Positions 10,716-24,100 of a stretch of DNA of 64,000 nt are shown in pieces. A model generated the notes under the pieces. It saw only the letters and a program-made list of their open reading frames with translations, ran no database searches and was not told where the DNA came from. A program made the translations under genes and the position numbers. The first letter of the stretch is position 1, and every line of letters starts with the position of its first letter. The stretch is from Axinella damicornis (taxonomy: Eukaryota > Porifera > Demospongiae > Axinellida > Axinellidae): the NCBI GenBank assembly GCA_963931865.1, contig OZ007505.1, forward strand, positions 2,775,694 to 2,839,693, given 5' to 3'.

Positions 10716-13700
10716 CCCAAGCAGCTCAAGACAAGTGTGTGTATATAGGTTCCAAGACTTCCTGGGATTCATACAAATCTGGTTGAAAAGTGCATTATGC
10801 TGGTGGCATAATTATGTCCCTGGTTTGTGGGAGCTATAGGGGACACTTTGTTGACAAACATGAGTCACTTTGGTAACAACTATTCAAAGTTGTCTCTCAC
10901 CCATAAAGCTTTTAAGGGACACCTAAAAAACAACCAGGTGCTTGTCAACAAGCATGAGGTCACTTTAATTGGTGGCAAGTAGCTATTCGAAGTTGTCTCT
11001 CACTCATGAAGCTTTTAAGGGACACCTAAATAACATCCAGGCACATTATTTGCTTTTAAGGGACACTACGGTAACAAGCAGGCATGTTGTATGATCTCAA
11101 GAAGGAGTACTATGCATGACCTTGATTCTGGCTGTCCCATTCCCATATCTCATTCCAGTCAATTGCTCACGAGTGCATAAGTATTTATATACTGTATGTA
11201 GACTATTCATATGCACCTGCCTCACTTCCCGGGTCTTCTGTGTGGTATAATTATATATATGTATGTACATGTGTGCTCCTGTCATGACAATGAAACTGTT
11301 AGTAAAACATACCCCAGAGATTAGCCTCGTTCCCAGGCCCAAGACAGGCCTGGGCCTGGGAATGAGGCTAGTCAGAGATATAACTAAATACCTATTGTCA
11401 CTGTTGTTTCCCACTCTAGGTCCAGTACCGCATCAACTTTAACCCTCAGTGGGTGTGATAATATACAACAATCAGGTGCAGTAGGGGTTAAATTCTATTT
11501 AACAGAGTCAGACTTGAGAACGCTCAAACTTGATCGTAACCTCGGCACTTCCAACCTCGACAGCTATCTCAGTATAGCAAGTGGAAATGGGTTTGTTGAA
11601 CAAGGGACGAACGTTGAACTCAGACCGTATGCCCGTGGTCAGGCAGTGCAGACTTCTGGTTACACACGGGACTCAACACGACCACAAGTCCTGCAAAATG
11701 GCTTTGTTGAATTTGACTTGGATTCCGGCCAGTTTGCAATAGCATTTGATGAACCAATGGACATCACTTCCATCATCGTTCCCAACACTCTACTGTTTCA
11801 GCACCACTCTGATGTGAGCCTCGCTGTCGACACATTTGAAGTTCAGTTGCTCTCTTGCCCGGGCTGTCCTGACAGTGAGAACATGACGTTCTCTCTCCCG
11901 CAAGAGGAGCTGAATCGACTCAAGCTATCGCCTCGTGTGTGCACTTCTGCTGCATCTTGTTGGCTCACAATTCTCTCACCAGGTAACTTCATGCGTGACA
12001 TGGCTGGCAACCGAGTTGTTGAACTGCCCAATGGCCTCAGAACCCCTGCACGCTACCTTGGTAGCTTTGTTGACGATACCACTGGTCCACAGTTGGAGAT
12101 GTTCACCCTCAACATGACATCACGCGAACTTGTTCTCATGTTTGATGAGCCCATTGATTCGACTAGCTTTGATGTTACTGGTATCACAGTACAAGGGAAC
12201 CGTGGGGTTTTAGACGAGTCGCTCTATTACCAACTCGCATCGAGCACTCTGTTATCAGGAGACGGAGTCGAGATGCGGATTCTCCTCTCCGATTCTGATG
12301 TGAATGCCCTGCAGTCACGTCCCCGAGTTGCAACAGCTCTGTCCGATACCTATCTTTCTCTGGAGCCGAGGACCGTGGTTGACCTATCGTACCAACAGAA
12401 CCCAGCCCAAGCGGTCTCCAACGTGAACGCCATGCAAGCATCCGGGTACGTGAACGATGTAGCACCACCAGAGGTCCAGGCGTTCGACTTGGACTTCAAT
12501 ACCAACACAATGACGTTGATGTTTAGTGAGCCGGTCCTTGTGAGCAGCCTCGGTCTTGGTCAGTTGGTTGTTCGCTCCTCTCGTATTGGGGGGACAAGCA
12601 GACGGTTGGTTGGGGGACAGGTACACCCAACCACACTAGATGCCTCACCTGAAGTGACGTTTACGCTAGCGGATGCCGATGCAACTTTCTTAGAACTCAG
12701 TGAGGACATTGCCTCCGATGCAGGCAATACTTACCTCTCTACATTGGCTGGACTAGCGGAGGACACGAATGCTGTCATAAGTGTTGAAGTTCCCGCCTCC
12801 AGAGCCATACAGGTGAGGAACTTCATCCAAGATACCTCTGCCCCGACCGCAGTTGCCTTCTCTCTTGATACAAACTCCGGGGAGATGTTGGTCACTTTTA
12901 ACGACGTGATCAATGCATCCACATTTGACGTTAGTGCGATGACGCTTCAGAGCTCTTTATACCGTGCTCCTATGGAGTGGCACACTTTGAGCCAAGACTC
13001 CTCCACTCATTCCCTCGAAAGTGGATTTGAAATGACCGTCTTCCTTGGCATGGATGACCTGAATCGAGTTAAACAGATTCGTGACCTTGCCACCAGTCGA
13101 GACAATACCTACCTTACTGTGGCGGCCACTGTTGCTGATGACGTGCATGGGTTGGACACAATAGCAGTCACGGATGGAAAATCACTCCAGGCTAGTGCCT
13201 TCACTGGCGATACCACTGCACCAGTTTTGGTGCAGTGGACCCTCGAATTGGATGCTGGACAGATCATTCTCACGTTTTCTGAGACTGTGGATATTCTGAC
13301 ACTCCAGCCTTCCGAGATTGCCATCCAAGTGGCTAGCAGCACTTCGGACTTCTACCGTCTCACGGCAGTTGGTGCCCTATTCCCTTCAGATGCTGACTAT
13401 CGCTTTGCAGTACAGCTGAGCGAGGCAGATGCAAACTTCATCAAAGCACACACTGGTTTAGGAACCTCTCAAGGTAACTCCTACCTCACCATCTCGGCTT
13501 CTGCAATTGAGGATACCAGCTCAAATGCTGTGATCGCAATATCAAATGGACAGGCACTGCAAGCAGAAACGTTTGTCCCAGATAGCTCAAGTCCGTTTCT
13601 GCGATCCTATTCACTGGATCTGGACTCAGGTCTCCTTAGCCTCACTTTCGACGAGACAGTACACGCTGGATCTTTCAATGTGTCTGGACTGACACTTGTG

Positions 13701-16700
13701 AATCGAGCCTCTCGTTCCAGCTCAGGGCATACCCCTGTGGACAGCACACCTTCAACCACCAATAGCAGCGTAATAGACATAATCCTAGCAAGAATGGATC
13801 TGGATGCTGTTAAAGCCATCAATGATCTAGCTACTGCAATTAGTGACACCTTCATCACAGCTGCCCCATTCACTGTGTATGACATGAATGGTAATTTCCT
13901 GAGGGAAATCACATCTGGGGCTGCCGTTCAAGTGTCTCGGTACACCCAAGATACAACTGCACCCCAACTTGAAAGGTTCTCACTTGATCTGAGTTCTGAA
14001 GTTGTTGTGTTGACATTTACAGAGACGATTCAAGCAACCAGCCTCGATCCCACTCAGATCACCTTCCAGCGGCTGCCGAGTGGGGTGGGAAGAACCATTA
14101 CCCTCACCGGAGGGATCACGCCACGGGAAAATGCAGCAATTGCCACATTACGTCTATCAGAGGATGACGCTAATGCTCTGAAACTTTATGGCGACATTGC
14201 CACTTCAACCAGCGACACCTTCATTTCAATGACTTCCAACACTGTCCAGGACTCGGCAGGCAATTCACTGGTGGCCGTACCTGCCAATAATGCCAGACAG
14301 GTGAGCTCACTCACAGGAGACTTTGTCTCCCCACAACTGGTCAGCTTCAGTCTTGACTTAGACCAGAGGATCCTCTCACTCACATTTGATGAAACCATTG
14401 CCTCTAGCACTTTCAGTATCATTAGTGTTGGCCTGCAGGACAGTGTGATTGGCCCCACCCAGTCTGTGCTGTTAGGCTCTAGAAGCTCCACTCAGAGTAC
14501 TGACGGTACTGTCTTCGTGATACAGCTGTCTGCCGATGATTTCAATGCCATCTCTGCCATGTTCCCTCTTGCTACCATGGCAACCAACACCTACCTTACC
14601 CTATTGCCTGGAACAGTGCGAGACACAAGTGGGAATCCTAGTATTGAAATACCCACCAACAATGCACTACGGATCACCAGTCACACAGCCGATACTACCC
14701 GACCCGTGCTGGACAATTTTGATTTTGATTTAAACCTCGGAATCGTAACCTTGGTGTTTTCGGAATCCGTCAATGTTTCAAGCTTTAACCCAAGTCAGGT
14801 GACATTCCAGAGTGCCCCCTCCAGTCCGGTGAATATGTTTTCCTTAACTGGGGGACTGGTGACGCAGCCGGTGGCTACTACAATCGATGTTGACCTAGTT
14901 CGGAGTGATTTGGATGCTATAAAGGCCTTGACAGGTCTCGCCTCACTGGCTAGCAACACTTACATCAGTATCACATCAGCGACTGTGCGAGACATGAACA
15001 CGAACATGGTGGTGCCAGTCAGCATGAACAATGCACTCTTTGTGAGAGAATTTACTCTGGACAGAAGCGGTCCTGTTCTTGAGGGCTTTGATCTGGATTA
15101 TGATAGTGGCGCCCTAATCCTGTATTTTGATGAAACCGTTAATGTGGATTCCATTCAAACCGGTGCAATTTCATTTCAGAGTGCATTGACCAGCAACTCT
15201 CACACCCTATTCAACAGCACCCAGCTGGACACTGGACTATTGACCTTTGTGCAAGTGCAGCTGTCAAACAGTGACCTGAATGAACTCAAACGGCTTCAAA
15301 TTTGCACAACGAATGTCACTTGTTACCTCTCAATCACGTCATCACTCATAGAAGATGTTGCCTCCAATCAGAATGTTGAGATTACAGGGGTCTCCCCTCT
15401 GTCTATTGGTAATTACATCCAAGATACCACCAATCTCAGGGTAGTAGCATATCATTCATTTGACCTCAATTCGGGCACGTTCAGTCTTGAGTTCTCAGAG
15501 ACAGTCGATGTTTCTTCCTTCAACAGGTCACAAATTGAACTCCACAGTGCCTATACCAATACAACGCATGTCTTCACATTCGAAGACTTGAGTCCACTTG
15601 GGAGTGACAATTTCATTGTGACTTTCCTACTTGGCAGTGAAGATCAGAACCGATTGAAATTGAATACTAATTTGTGCACTCATAGTGGCAACTGCTGGGT
15701 TCGATTCACCAGTGATTTCATATCGGACATACTTGGCAATCCCGTAGTGCCCATCCAACCGGACACAATCGACTCATTCCACCAACCTCTAGTCTTCACT
15801 CCTGATACGACTCGGCCACAGCTGCTGTCCTACACCGTTGATCTTGACTCCGGACGGATGACGTTCACTTTTGATGAAGTCATCTGGCTTGCAACCTTTA
15901 CACCAATGAACATCACATTTCAAGACGCCTCCATTTCAACCTCTAGGACTAGCTTACGAGACCCTGGCTCATTTTCCCGGAGTGAAGATGGCTTATCTAT
16001 AGAATGGGACATGACCGTACCAGACCTGAACCTCCTCAAATCCTACGAGAGAGTCTTTGCCTCATTTGAGAGCTCCTACATCACTTACGACTACCTTGTC
16101 GAAGATCAAAGTGGAAACGGAATAGCACAGAGATATGATGGGATAAATGCATTACAGGTAGCAGACTTTGTTGCTGATTCCACACGACCAAGATTGCAAT
16201 CCTTCCGAGCATTCAATTTTGATAACTGGACCCTCACCCTGCAGTTTGACGAACCAGTTAACATCTCATCGATAAACTTGGAAGAAATCGCAATTACACG
16301 GAACTACACCTTTGACTTGCACATCTATGACCCAATTCGAATCAACGATTGGTATTCTGTCTTCTTTGAAAATGGATCGATTTACAATTTGACCCACCTG
16401 TTTGAGCCTGGTGAGTACATTCTCAACTGCCCCTTCTCCCTCGATCCCACCACTCAACTACCTACCTCTGCCACTACCAACCCACCAGAACTTGGTCTGG
16501 AGGGATCTGCTAACTTCTCCTCCAGTGGCAGCGGAAGCGGTAGCGGAGACGTTGCTCTGAATCTAACCATCCCTGAAGACCTACCCACAATGCCCACTTT
16601 ACATGAAGGCCAGTACCCCATCTTGCTCCGAGGGTGTTCAATCCATCGGAATTTGACAGTGGTTGAACCATTTTATTTCCTAACTGGTGGTGCAGTTTCA

Positions 16701-18077
16701 TACGTGGATGAACGGAAACAACAAGTCCAGGTTGCATTTAATCGGGACGATCTCAGATTCCTAAAAATCAGTGACTACATTGCTTCAAATGACGGCACCA
16801 CATGGGTAGCTTTCAATGCAACAGCACTTTCTGATATGTCCCAGAATGCGGTCGTACCAACAAACCTCTTCAATGCAACAAAGCTAGAAGATGGAGCTTT
16901 CGTGAATGATGTCACTCCTCCTGTTATTGAGTTCATTACGCTTGATTTGGATAGTGATATATTGTCTCTGCATTTCAGTGATGTAATGGACGTCCAATCA
17001 GTTGACCCGACTCTGATCCAAATATGGGAGTTTCCATTGAGTAATAACTCTTACACCTTGCAAGGCCCCTACAATACCCCACAACAACGTCTAACGGTTG
17101 ACACAAGAGATAATTTCACCGTTGATATTCCTCTGTCCTTTGATGACATGAATATCCTTAAAAACAACCTTGAACTGGCTACCTCAGAGCTCAACACATA
17201 CTTCAGTTTCCCCATTGCTATAGCAACTGACATTTATGGCCGGAATCCAGCACCAGGTCTTTCACCTGCAAATGCTGCTCAGGTTCGAGTGCTAATACCT
17301 GACACGAAAGCTCCAATTCTTGTGGCATTTGACCTTGATTTGAACACTGGGATATTGAACCTGACCTTCAATGAGGTGGTCGATCCCAGCACCATAAACA
17401 CAGCTGGAATCACCGTTCAAAACCTCCAAAATTCAAGCGCTGGAGTGATTTTTGAATCACACACTCTGATTAGTGGAGAGCCATTGATCAACAACACAGG
17501 TGTGGTGACGCTGCAATTGCAGCTGGATCTTGATTTGAGTGCTCTAAAGATATTGCCTAATTTGGCCAGCGACAATAACGATACTTTTATTCTAATCGAA
17601 TTTGGGACAATACTGGACATGAATGGCAATGCAAATCAACCAATAGCAGACGGAGAAGCTCTGCAGATTTCAAACATTATTGAAGACATCAGTCCACCAT
17701 TTTTGCTGTACTTTGACCTCAATCTGAACGACAACTTTCTTATTTTGAAGTTCTCCGAAGCTGTTCGAACTGACACATTCAACATATCAGGCCTCACACT
17801 CCAGAGTACACCATCCCTTTCATCAGGCACTGATACTGAAGTTCTGGATTCCAGTTCGTTCCTTTTCACTCAAGAATTTAGTTCACTCGTTTACATTCGA
17901 TTCACAGCAGCCGATGAAGACATGATCAAGGAGACCAGGAGGGCATTGGCAAAGTCACGAGAGAGTACCTACCTAGCTATGGAGCTGTCAACAGCAGAGG
18001 ATTACTTTGGGCTTCAAGTGGTGAATATTTCAGGAGAGAATGCTGTGCAAGTTAGACAGTACTTTGAAGGTGAGTTT

Positions 18078-18115
<38 letters not shown>

Positions 18116-21100
18116 ATGCATGCGTGTGTGTGGCTGTACGTGAGAGAATTGTATGTCAACATAGCATGGATTGGTTATAAATGTATTGTTGATATGGGTG
18201 CAACCATTTCATCACTCTTACTGTATACTTTCCTATGCACTCCCACCCTCCTCACACACACACGCACCCACACCCACACTACACAGATCTCACTTGTAGT
18301 GGCCTGATGGCTCATGTTTACATCAACGACACAACCCAGCCTCTCCTCCGCTCCTTCACCGTCAACATAACTGATGGACTCCTAATCCTCACATTCTCCG
18401 AAACAGTCAACGTCTCAACATTTGATGCCACTGAGCTGACACTGATTGACGCACAAGACATCCCCGTTGCTGTCTATAGCATTCAAAACCCTGGAACTAT
18501 ACTAACTGGTGATGATAGCCCAATCATTTCATTCCTGCTTGATACCGCAGACCTCAATGCAATCAAATTCAACACACAGCTCTTCAATACACTCGGAACA
18601 TCATATCTGACTTTCTCTCCAGATGCAGTGATTGACATGTCGGATAATATTGTAGCATTCTTAGACTTCTCGAATGCAACTCGAGCCAGTATGTTTACAG
18701 ATGACTTTCTATCTCCGAATCTCATTGCATTTGAATTGGATCTAAATGCGAGTACGATTGCTCTCACATTTGACGAAGCCGTCAACTTGATGGACTTCAA
18801 CCCTGCAGTTATCACACTGGTCAACAGCAACACTAGTTCGACAATAACTCGTAGCCACCAAATAGTAGCAGTGAGAGATTCCGAGAGGATTGGTGATTCG
18901 GGACTAATAGTCACATTTAGCCTCACAACAGTGGACCAAAATGAGTTGAAAGCTTACGAGGATTTTGCAACAGAACCAAGCAATACGTTCCTGGTTGTCA
19001 CGGATGAGCTCATCACTGACACTAGCAGACTAGCCAACCGAAACAACCCCATTGGATCATCCAATCCTCTAATGGCTAGCGATGTGTTCCCTGACTTTAT
19101 ACAGCCTCAGCTTGTAGAATTTGTACAGCTGGATTTAAACACGGGTACGTTCCGACTTCGATTCGATGAACCGGTCAATGCCTCATCAGTCCAGTTTGAC
19201 AGGATTCAGATCCTCCCTTTTCAAGGTGCAATTGGTTCAAACACTCACACTGTGATTGGAGCCAGAACCAACTACGTTGACACTCTGAGAATGGTAATTG
19301 AAATACAGCTTTCTCGAGATGATATTTTCTCCATCAAACTGAACCCAGACTTAGCAACGATGCTTAGCAACAGCTATGTACAGATTCAAGCTGGTGCCAT
19401 TTTAGACCAAGGAGGGAATGAAGTGATGGCCTCGGAGACAATTGGTGCGACATCATTTCGGCAAGACAGAACTGGGCCAAGAGCAGAAGGATTCACTCTT
19501 GACATGGATGAAGGGACACTCTCCATCACATTTGATGATATTGTGGACATTTCGACCCCCCTGGATATCGGTGGAGTTGCAATCCAGAGAGACCCTACTG
19601 GGACATTCATAGGAGATCGGGTCCAACTTACAAACCCTACCGACCTTGTAGATGCTACTAACAGTACAAACGGTTTCCAAATCCTTATCTTTATCCCCTT
19701 GAGCAATTTGAATGCCCTCAAGCAGAACTTGAACCTTGCCACGAGTATCTCGAATGCCTATCTCACTCTCACTGCTGAAACAATTCGGGACGTGTACGGG
19801 AATGTTGCAGTCCCATATGTGAGGGAGTCCGCCCTCACCCCGTATGAGTTTATCCCTGATACAACAAAACCTCAGCTGCTGTTTTTCGACATGGACATTG
19901 ATGGACCTGGCACTCTCACCTTGACCTTTTCAGAAACCGTCAATCAGGAGTTTCTTCTTACTTCACTCATCACTCTTGTCGGTGAATACAATGAAACGTT
20001 CTCCGTCACCAGTGTAAATCTTCCCCGAGTGCCGCCCTTGGCTACCTTCACGATCGAACTGGGAGAAGAGGACTTGAATGTCATCAAAACACTTCCAAAT
20101 TTAGCGTCTCTTGCATCCAATATTAATCTGACAATCTCATCCCAAGCCGTGAGAGACACGAGTGGAAACAACCTGACGGAAATCGGTATTGCAGCCCCAC
20201 TTGCAGTGACTGATTACACCCCTGACACCACCCCACCTGAGTTACGAATCTTCGAACTTGATATGAACACTGGAGAGCTGTATTTGTCGTTTACAGAGAT
20301 TGTCAATGGATCAAGTTTCGATCCATCTACCATCACACTTCAAGACCAGCTGTCCTTCCCCGTGGTGCAGCACACACTCACAGGTGGAACGTGGGACCCA
20401 CAGTTCCAGAATGACATCACACTGACCCTCACCATTGAAGACCTGAATGAACTAAAGAGATTGATTGGCCTGGCAGACAGACCTGAGACCACCTACATCT
20501 CACTAACCTCTGAGGCAGTCAGAGATATGATCAGCAACTTTGAGAGCAATCCGATTGTGGAGATACCACCTTTTGCTTCTGTGCTCACATCAAATTACAC
20601 TCTTGATGCCATCTCCCCTCGACTGGTTGGATTCTCACTCAACTTGACATCTGAAACACTAGAGCTGACCTTCGACGAAACCGTGAATGTTTCTAGCCTG
20701 GCCATCAACCTGATCACAATCCAGTCTGAGGTTCTGGACAATGGTACCACATCAGGAGAAGAACAGAGTGGTCTCGGAGTTGGAACGGTTGGTAGCGGAA
20801 GTGCGAGTGGCAGTGGGAGTGGCCAGCTTGTCCCTGACGTTTCAGAAGACAGCTTTGAGTTCACTCAGTTGACAGTTGGCACTGAAAACAGCAGCTACAC
20901 AACCAGCCTGGACTCGACTGTTGTCGTAGTCAACCTAGGTCCAGACGACCTGAACAGTTTGAAACGACAAACTGGACTAGCTACTGCCACCAACAACACC
21001 TATCTCTCTTACCCCTCTGAGGTGATCAGAGACATGAACGCTAACTTGGTCGTACCAGTTTCACAGTTTGCCGCAGTACGTACCGACATCTTCTACCCTG

Positions 21101-24100
21101 ATCTGATTTCCCCCGAGCTTGTTCGGTTTGATCTTGACCTGACCAGAGAAGTCCTTCTGCTCACATTCTCAGAAGTGGTCAATGCGACTTCAATTGATGT
21201 GACACAGATCACATTACAGGGGGTGTTTGATTCCAGTGGGATAGAAGACAGGTATACACTTAGTGTAGGTGTCAACGGCAGTGTAACATCACAGATTGAC
21301 AGTACCGAGATCACTGTCTATCTTGGACCAGACGATTTGAACGAAATCAAGCGACTGACTAATTTGGCCACATCAAGAGGTAACTCATTCCTTGTGCTGA
21401 CCTCTGATACCATCCGAGACATGAATGGGAACCAAGTGGAGCCAAGAGTTGACGGAGTGAGCACGCTGCAGGCGACACTGTTCAACGAAGATCAGACCTC
21501 TCCCTCTCTCGCAGCTTTCAACATTGACCTTAATGAGGGCACATTAACACTGGAATTCTCAGAAACTGTTAATGCTGCTTCACTCGATGTAACACAGATC
21601 ACGCTGCAGTCGGAACGACTTGGCAGTGGGCTGTTTGTGCAGGACTACACTCTTACTGCCAGCAGCCAGAGCTTAAGTGCTGACAATACGACCATCGTCA
21701 TTGACATCAGCAGGCAAGATTTGAACTCCATAAAGTTCCGGACTGAGCTAGCTCAGGACGTTCAAAGCACTCACCTCTCCCTCACTGCAAGTACTATCCG
21801 GGACATGAATGCCAATCTAGTTGTTCCCATTCCGAGTTCCAATTCCATTCCAGTCTCAACCTACATTCCAGATGTCACAGGGCCAGTTCTACAATCCTTT
21901 GAAGTCAACTTGGACTCTGAAATCCTAACCCTCCATTTTGATGAAACCGTGAATGTGTCCTCAATAGTATATCTCTACTTCACCGTACAGTCCTCACTGG
22001 CAATGCCTGAAACTAACTACACTCTGAGTGGCGGTACGGTCTTGGGAATCAACTCCCCGGACGTGGACATCATGTTTGACTTCCATGACCTGAATCAGCT
22101 AAAACTGGATCCATTCCTAGCTACCAACATCAACAACACTTACCTGGTTACAGTGGAAGGTGGGATCCTGGACTTGGCTCTCGTACCAAACCAGGCTTTC
22201 CTAGCAGAGCTGAAAGCATCTTCATTCACTGAGGACCAAACCAGACCACGTCTGCTGAGGTTTTCTGCCAATCTGAACTTTGAGACCCTGACTCTGAACT
22301 TTGACGAACCTGTGAACGCATCAAGTTTGGATGCAACTGGAATCACACTGCTGAACGAGCAGAGTGGCTCGAGTACATTTACACTGACTGAGGGTAGTAA
22401 CACTTCTAGCGAGAATGGGCTCCAAATTGTCATCAACTTCTCTGTCGATGATTTGAATGAGATCAAACACTTGGAGGCTCTCTTTGTTGACATTGACAGC
22501 TCATACATTGCCATTGAGCCCATCGCAATTGCAGACATGAATGGGAACCTTGTGGTCGAAATTGTACCTGAAAATGCCCTCAACGCCAGCTCCTTTGTCA
22601 ATGACACGACCCGTCCAAGACTGTTTGCTTTTGACCTTGATCTGAACACAAACATCATGACTCTTGAGTTTGTTGAGACCGTTAACACCAGCTCAATAAA
22701 CTTCACGGGAATCACTCTCCAGCAGAGTTCAAACACCTCCAATCAGTACACGCTAACTGGCGGACAGCTGCTTGATTATAATGATTCAACTGTGGTGCAA
22801 TTCATGCTGACAAGACGTGATCTGAATGGCATAAAGGCGCAGGAAATTGCCCTGTTCAGATCGACAACCTGGCTTACTCTGGAGGAGTTTGCAATCTTTG
22901 ATCAGAATGCACAGCCTGTAGTGCCCCTTGAAAATGGCAACAATGCTCTAAATGTACGTGCCAGTGGGTACACCGCTGACGCCGTCCCACCTGTATTGGA
23001 AAGTTTCGACCTTGATTTGACCACCGAGTTGCTCATTTTGGAGTTTTCTGAGACGGTCAATGTCATCCAGACTCTGAACATCACCAGCATCACCTTACTG
23101 AGCGGACCCGATGGAGACCTGATCAACCAGGCACACGTGCTAGGCGTGGTCACCAACGATACGTTCTCTAATGATGTCTACACTCCCACAGTGACCATCC
23201 ATCTGGGGAGGCTTGATTTGAACGAACTCAAACGAATCGTTGAACTGACTACATCTGAAAACAACACGTACATCGCAATTGGCTCCACCCTCATCTCAGA
23301 TATGAAGCTGAACCCCGTCACCCCAATTCCAGCTTCCATCCCTCTCAAAGTTTTCACCTACACGGAGGACACCACATCCCCTGTGCTGGAATCGTTTGAC
23401 CTGGACATGAACCTTGGTGTGCTGACGCTGTATTTCTCTGAGACTATTGACCCAAAGACTTTGGACCTGAGTCAGTTTGCCATCCAGCATGCAGAAGACG
23501 TTCTGGACCCATTACTGGTGTACATTCTCACCGGTGGGGTTGTCAATGGTGACCCAAGTCCCTGGATCACTGTGAACCTCACGGATGCAGATTTGAATGA
23601 AATCAAGAGAGCGACAGAACTTGCGACATCTGAGGAGAATACCTTCTTGCGAATGGCGGCAGCTGGAATACAAGACATGAATGGGAACTATATTGTTCCC
23701 GTACCAGATTTCATGGCACTTCCTGTTACTCGGTTCACGCCTGATGAAACGCGTCCTGAGGTGACCAGGTTTGATTTGAACTTGAGCACCGAGAGATTGA
23801 TACTAACTTTCTCTGAGACGGTCAATGCAACCAGTGTTGAAGTGACTGGTATGTTTGTACAGTTTGCAGCGTACAGTGATCCTCCTGGTCTCAGACAGCT
23901 TGTTGGGGGAACTGTGCTGACACCAGATGACACAATAGTTGAGATTCAACTGAGCAGCAGTGATTTGAACTACATCAAAAGTGTACCATTTCTGGCCACC
24001 TCCACTATGAACACGTATCTCAGAATAGAGAATTACACTGTTGCCGACATGAACAGCAACTTGGTTGTCATGATAATAAATGGCCAAGCAATTCCAGTTG

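Larger units (their letters stand above)
7655..11419 (+). other. Intron of giant gene, 3.8 kb, repeat-rich
   Basis: It runs from gtaagc to ccactctag. It contains a (CTGT/CAGT)n patch at 8688-8725, a diverged direct repeat (8836-8894 and 9013-9079, sharing tttcggct and ctatttccta), the two duplicated blocks at 9355-9992 and 10562-11134 with their poly-C tracts, and a foldback at 11322-11370. The 116-codon frame at 8064-8414 has loosely inverted ends (atagagcggctgc / gcagcctctctatt) and no recognisable motif; it is more likely a foldback element than a gene. Confidence 0.7.

Noticed and set aside
10560..10839. Poly-Gly and poly-Pro frames across the poly-C tracts
   Set aside because: They are translations of a homopolymer in a duplicated non-coding block.
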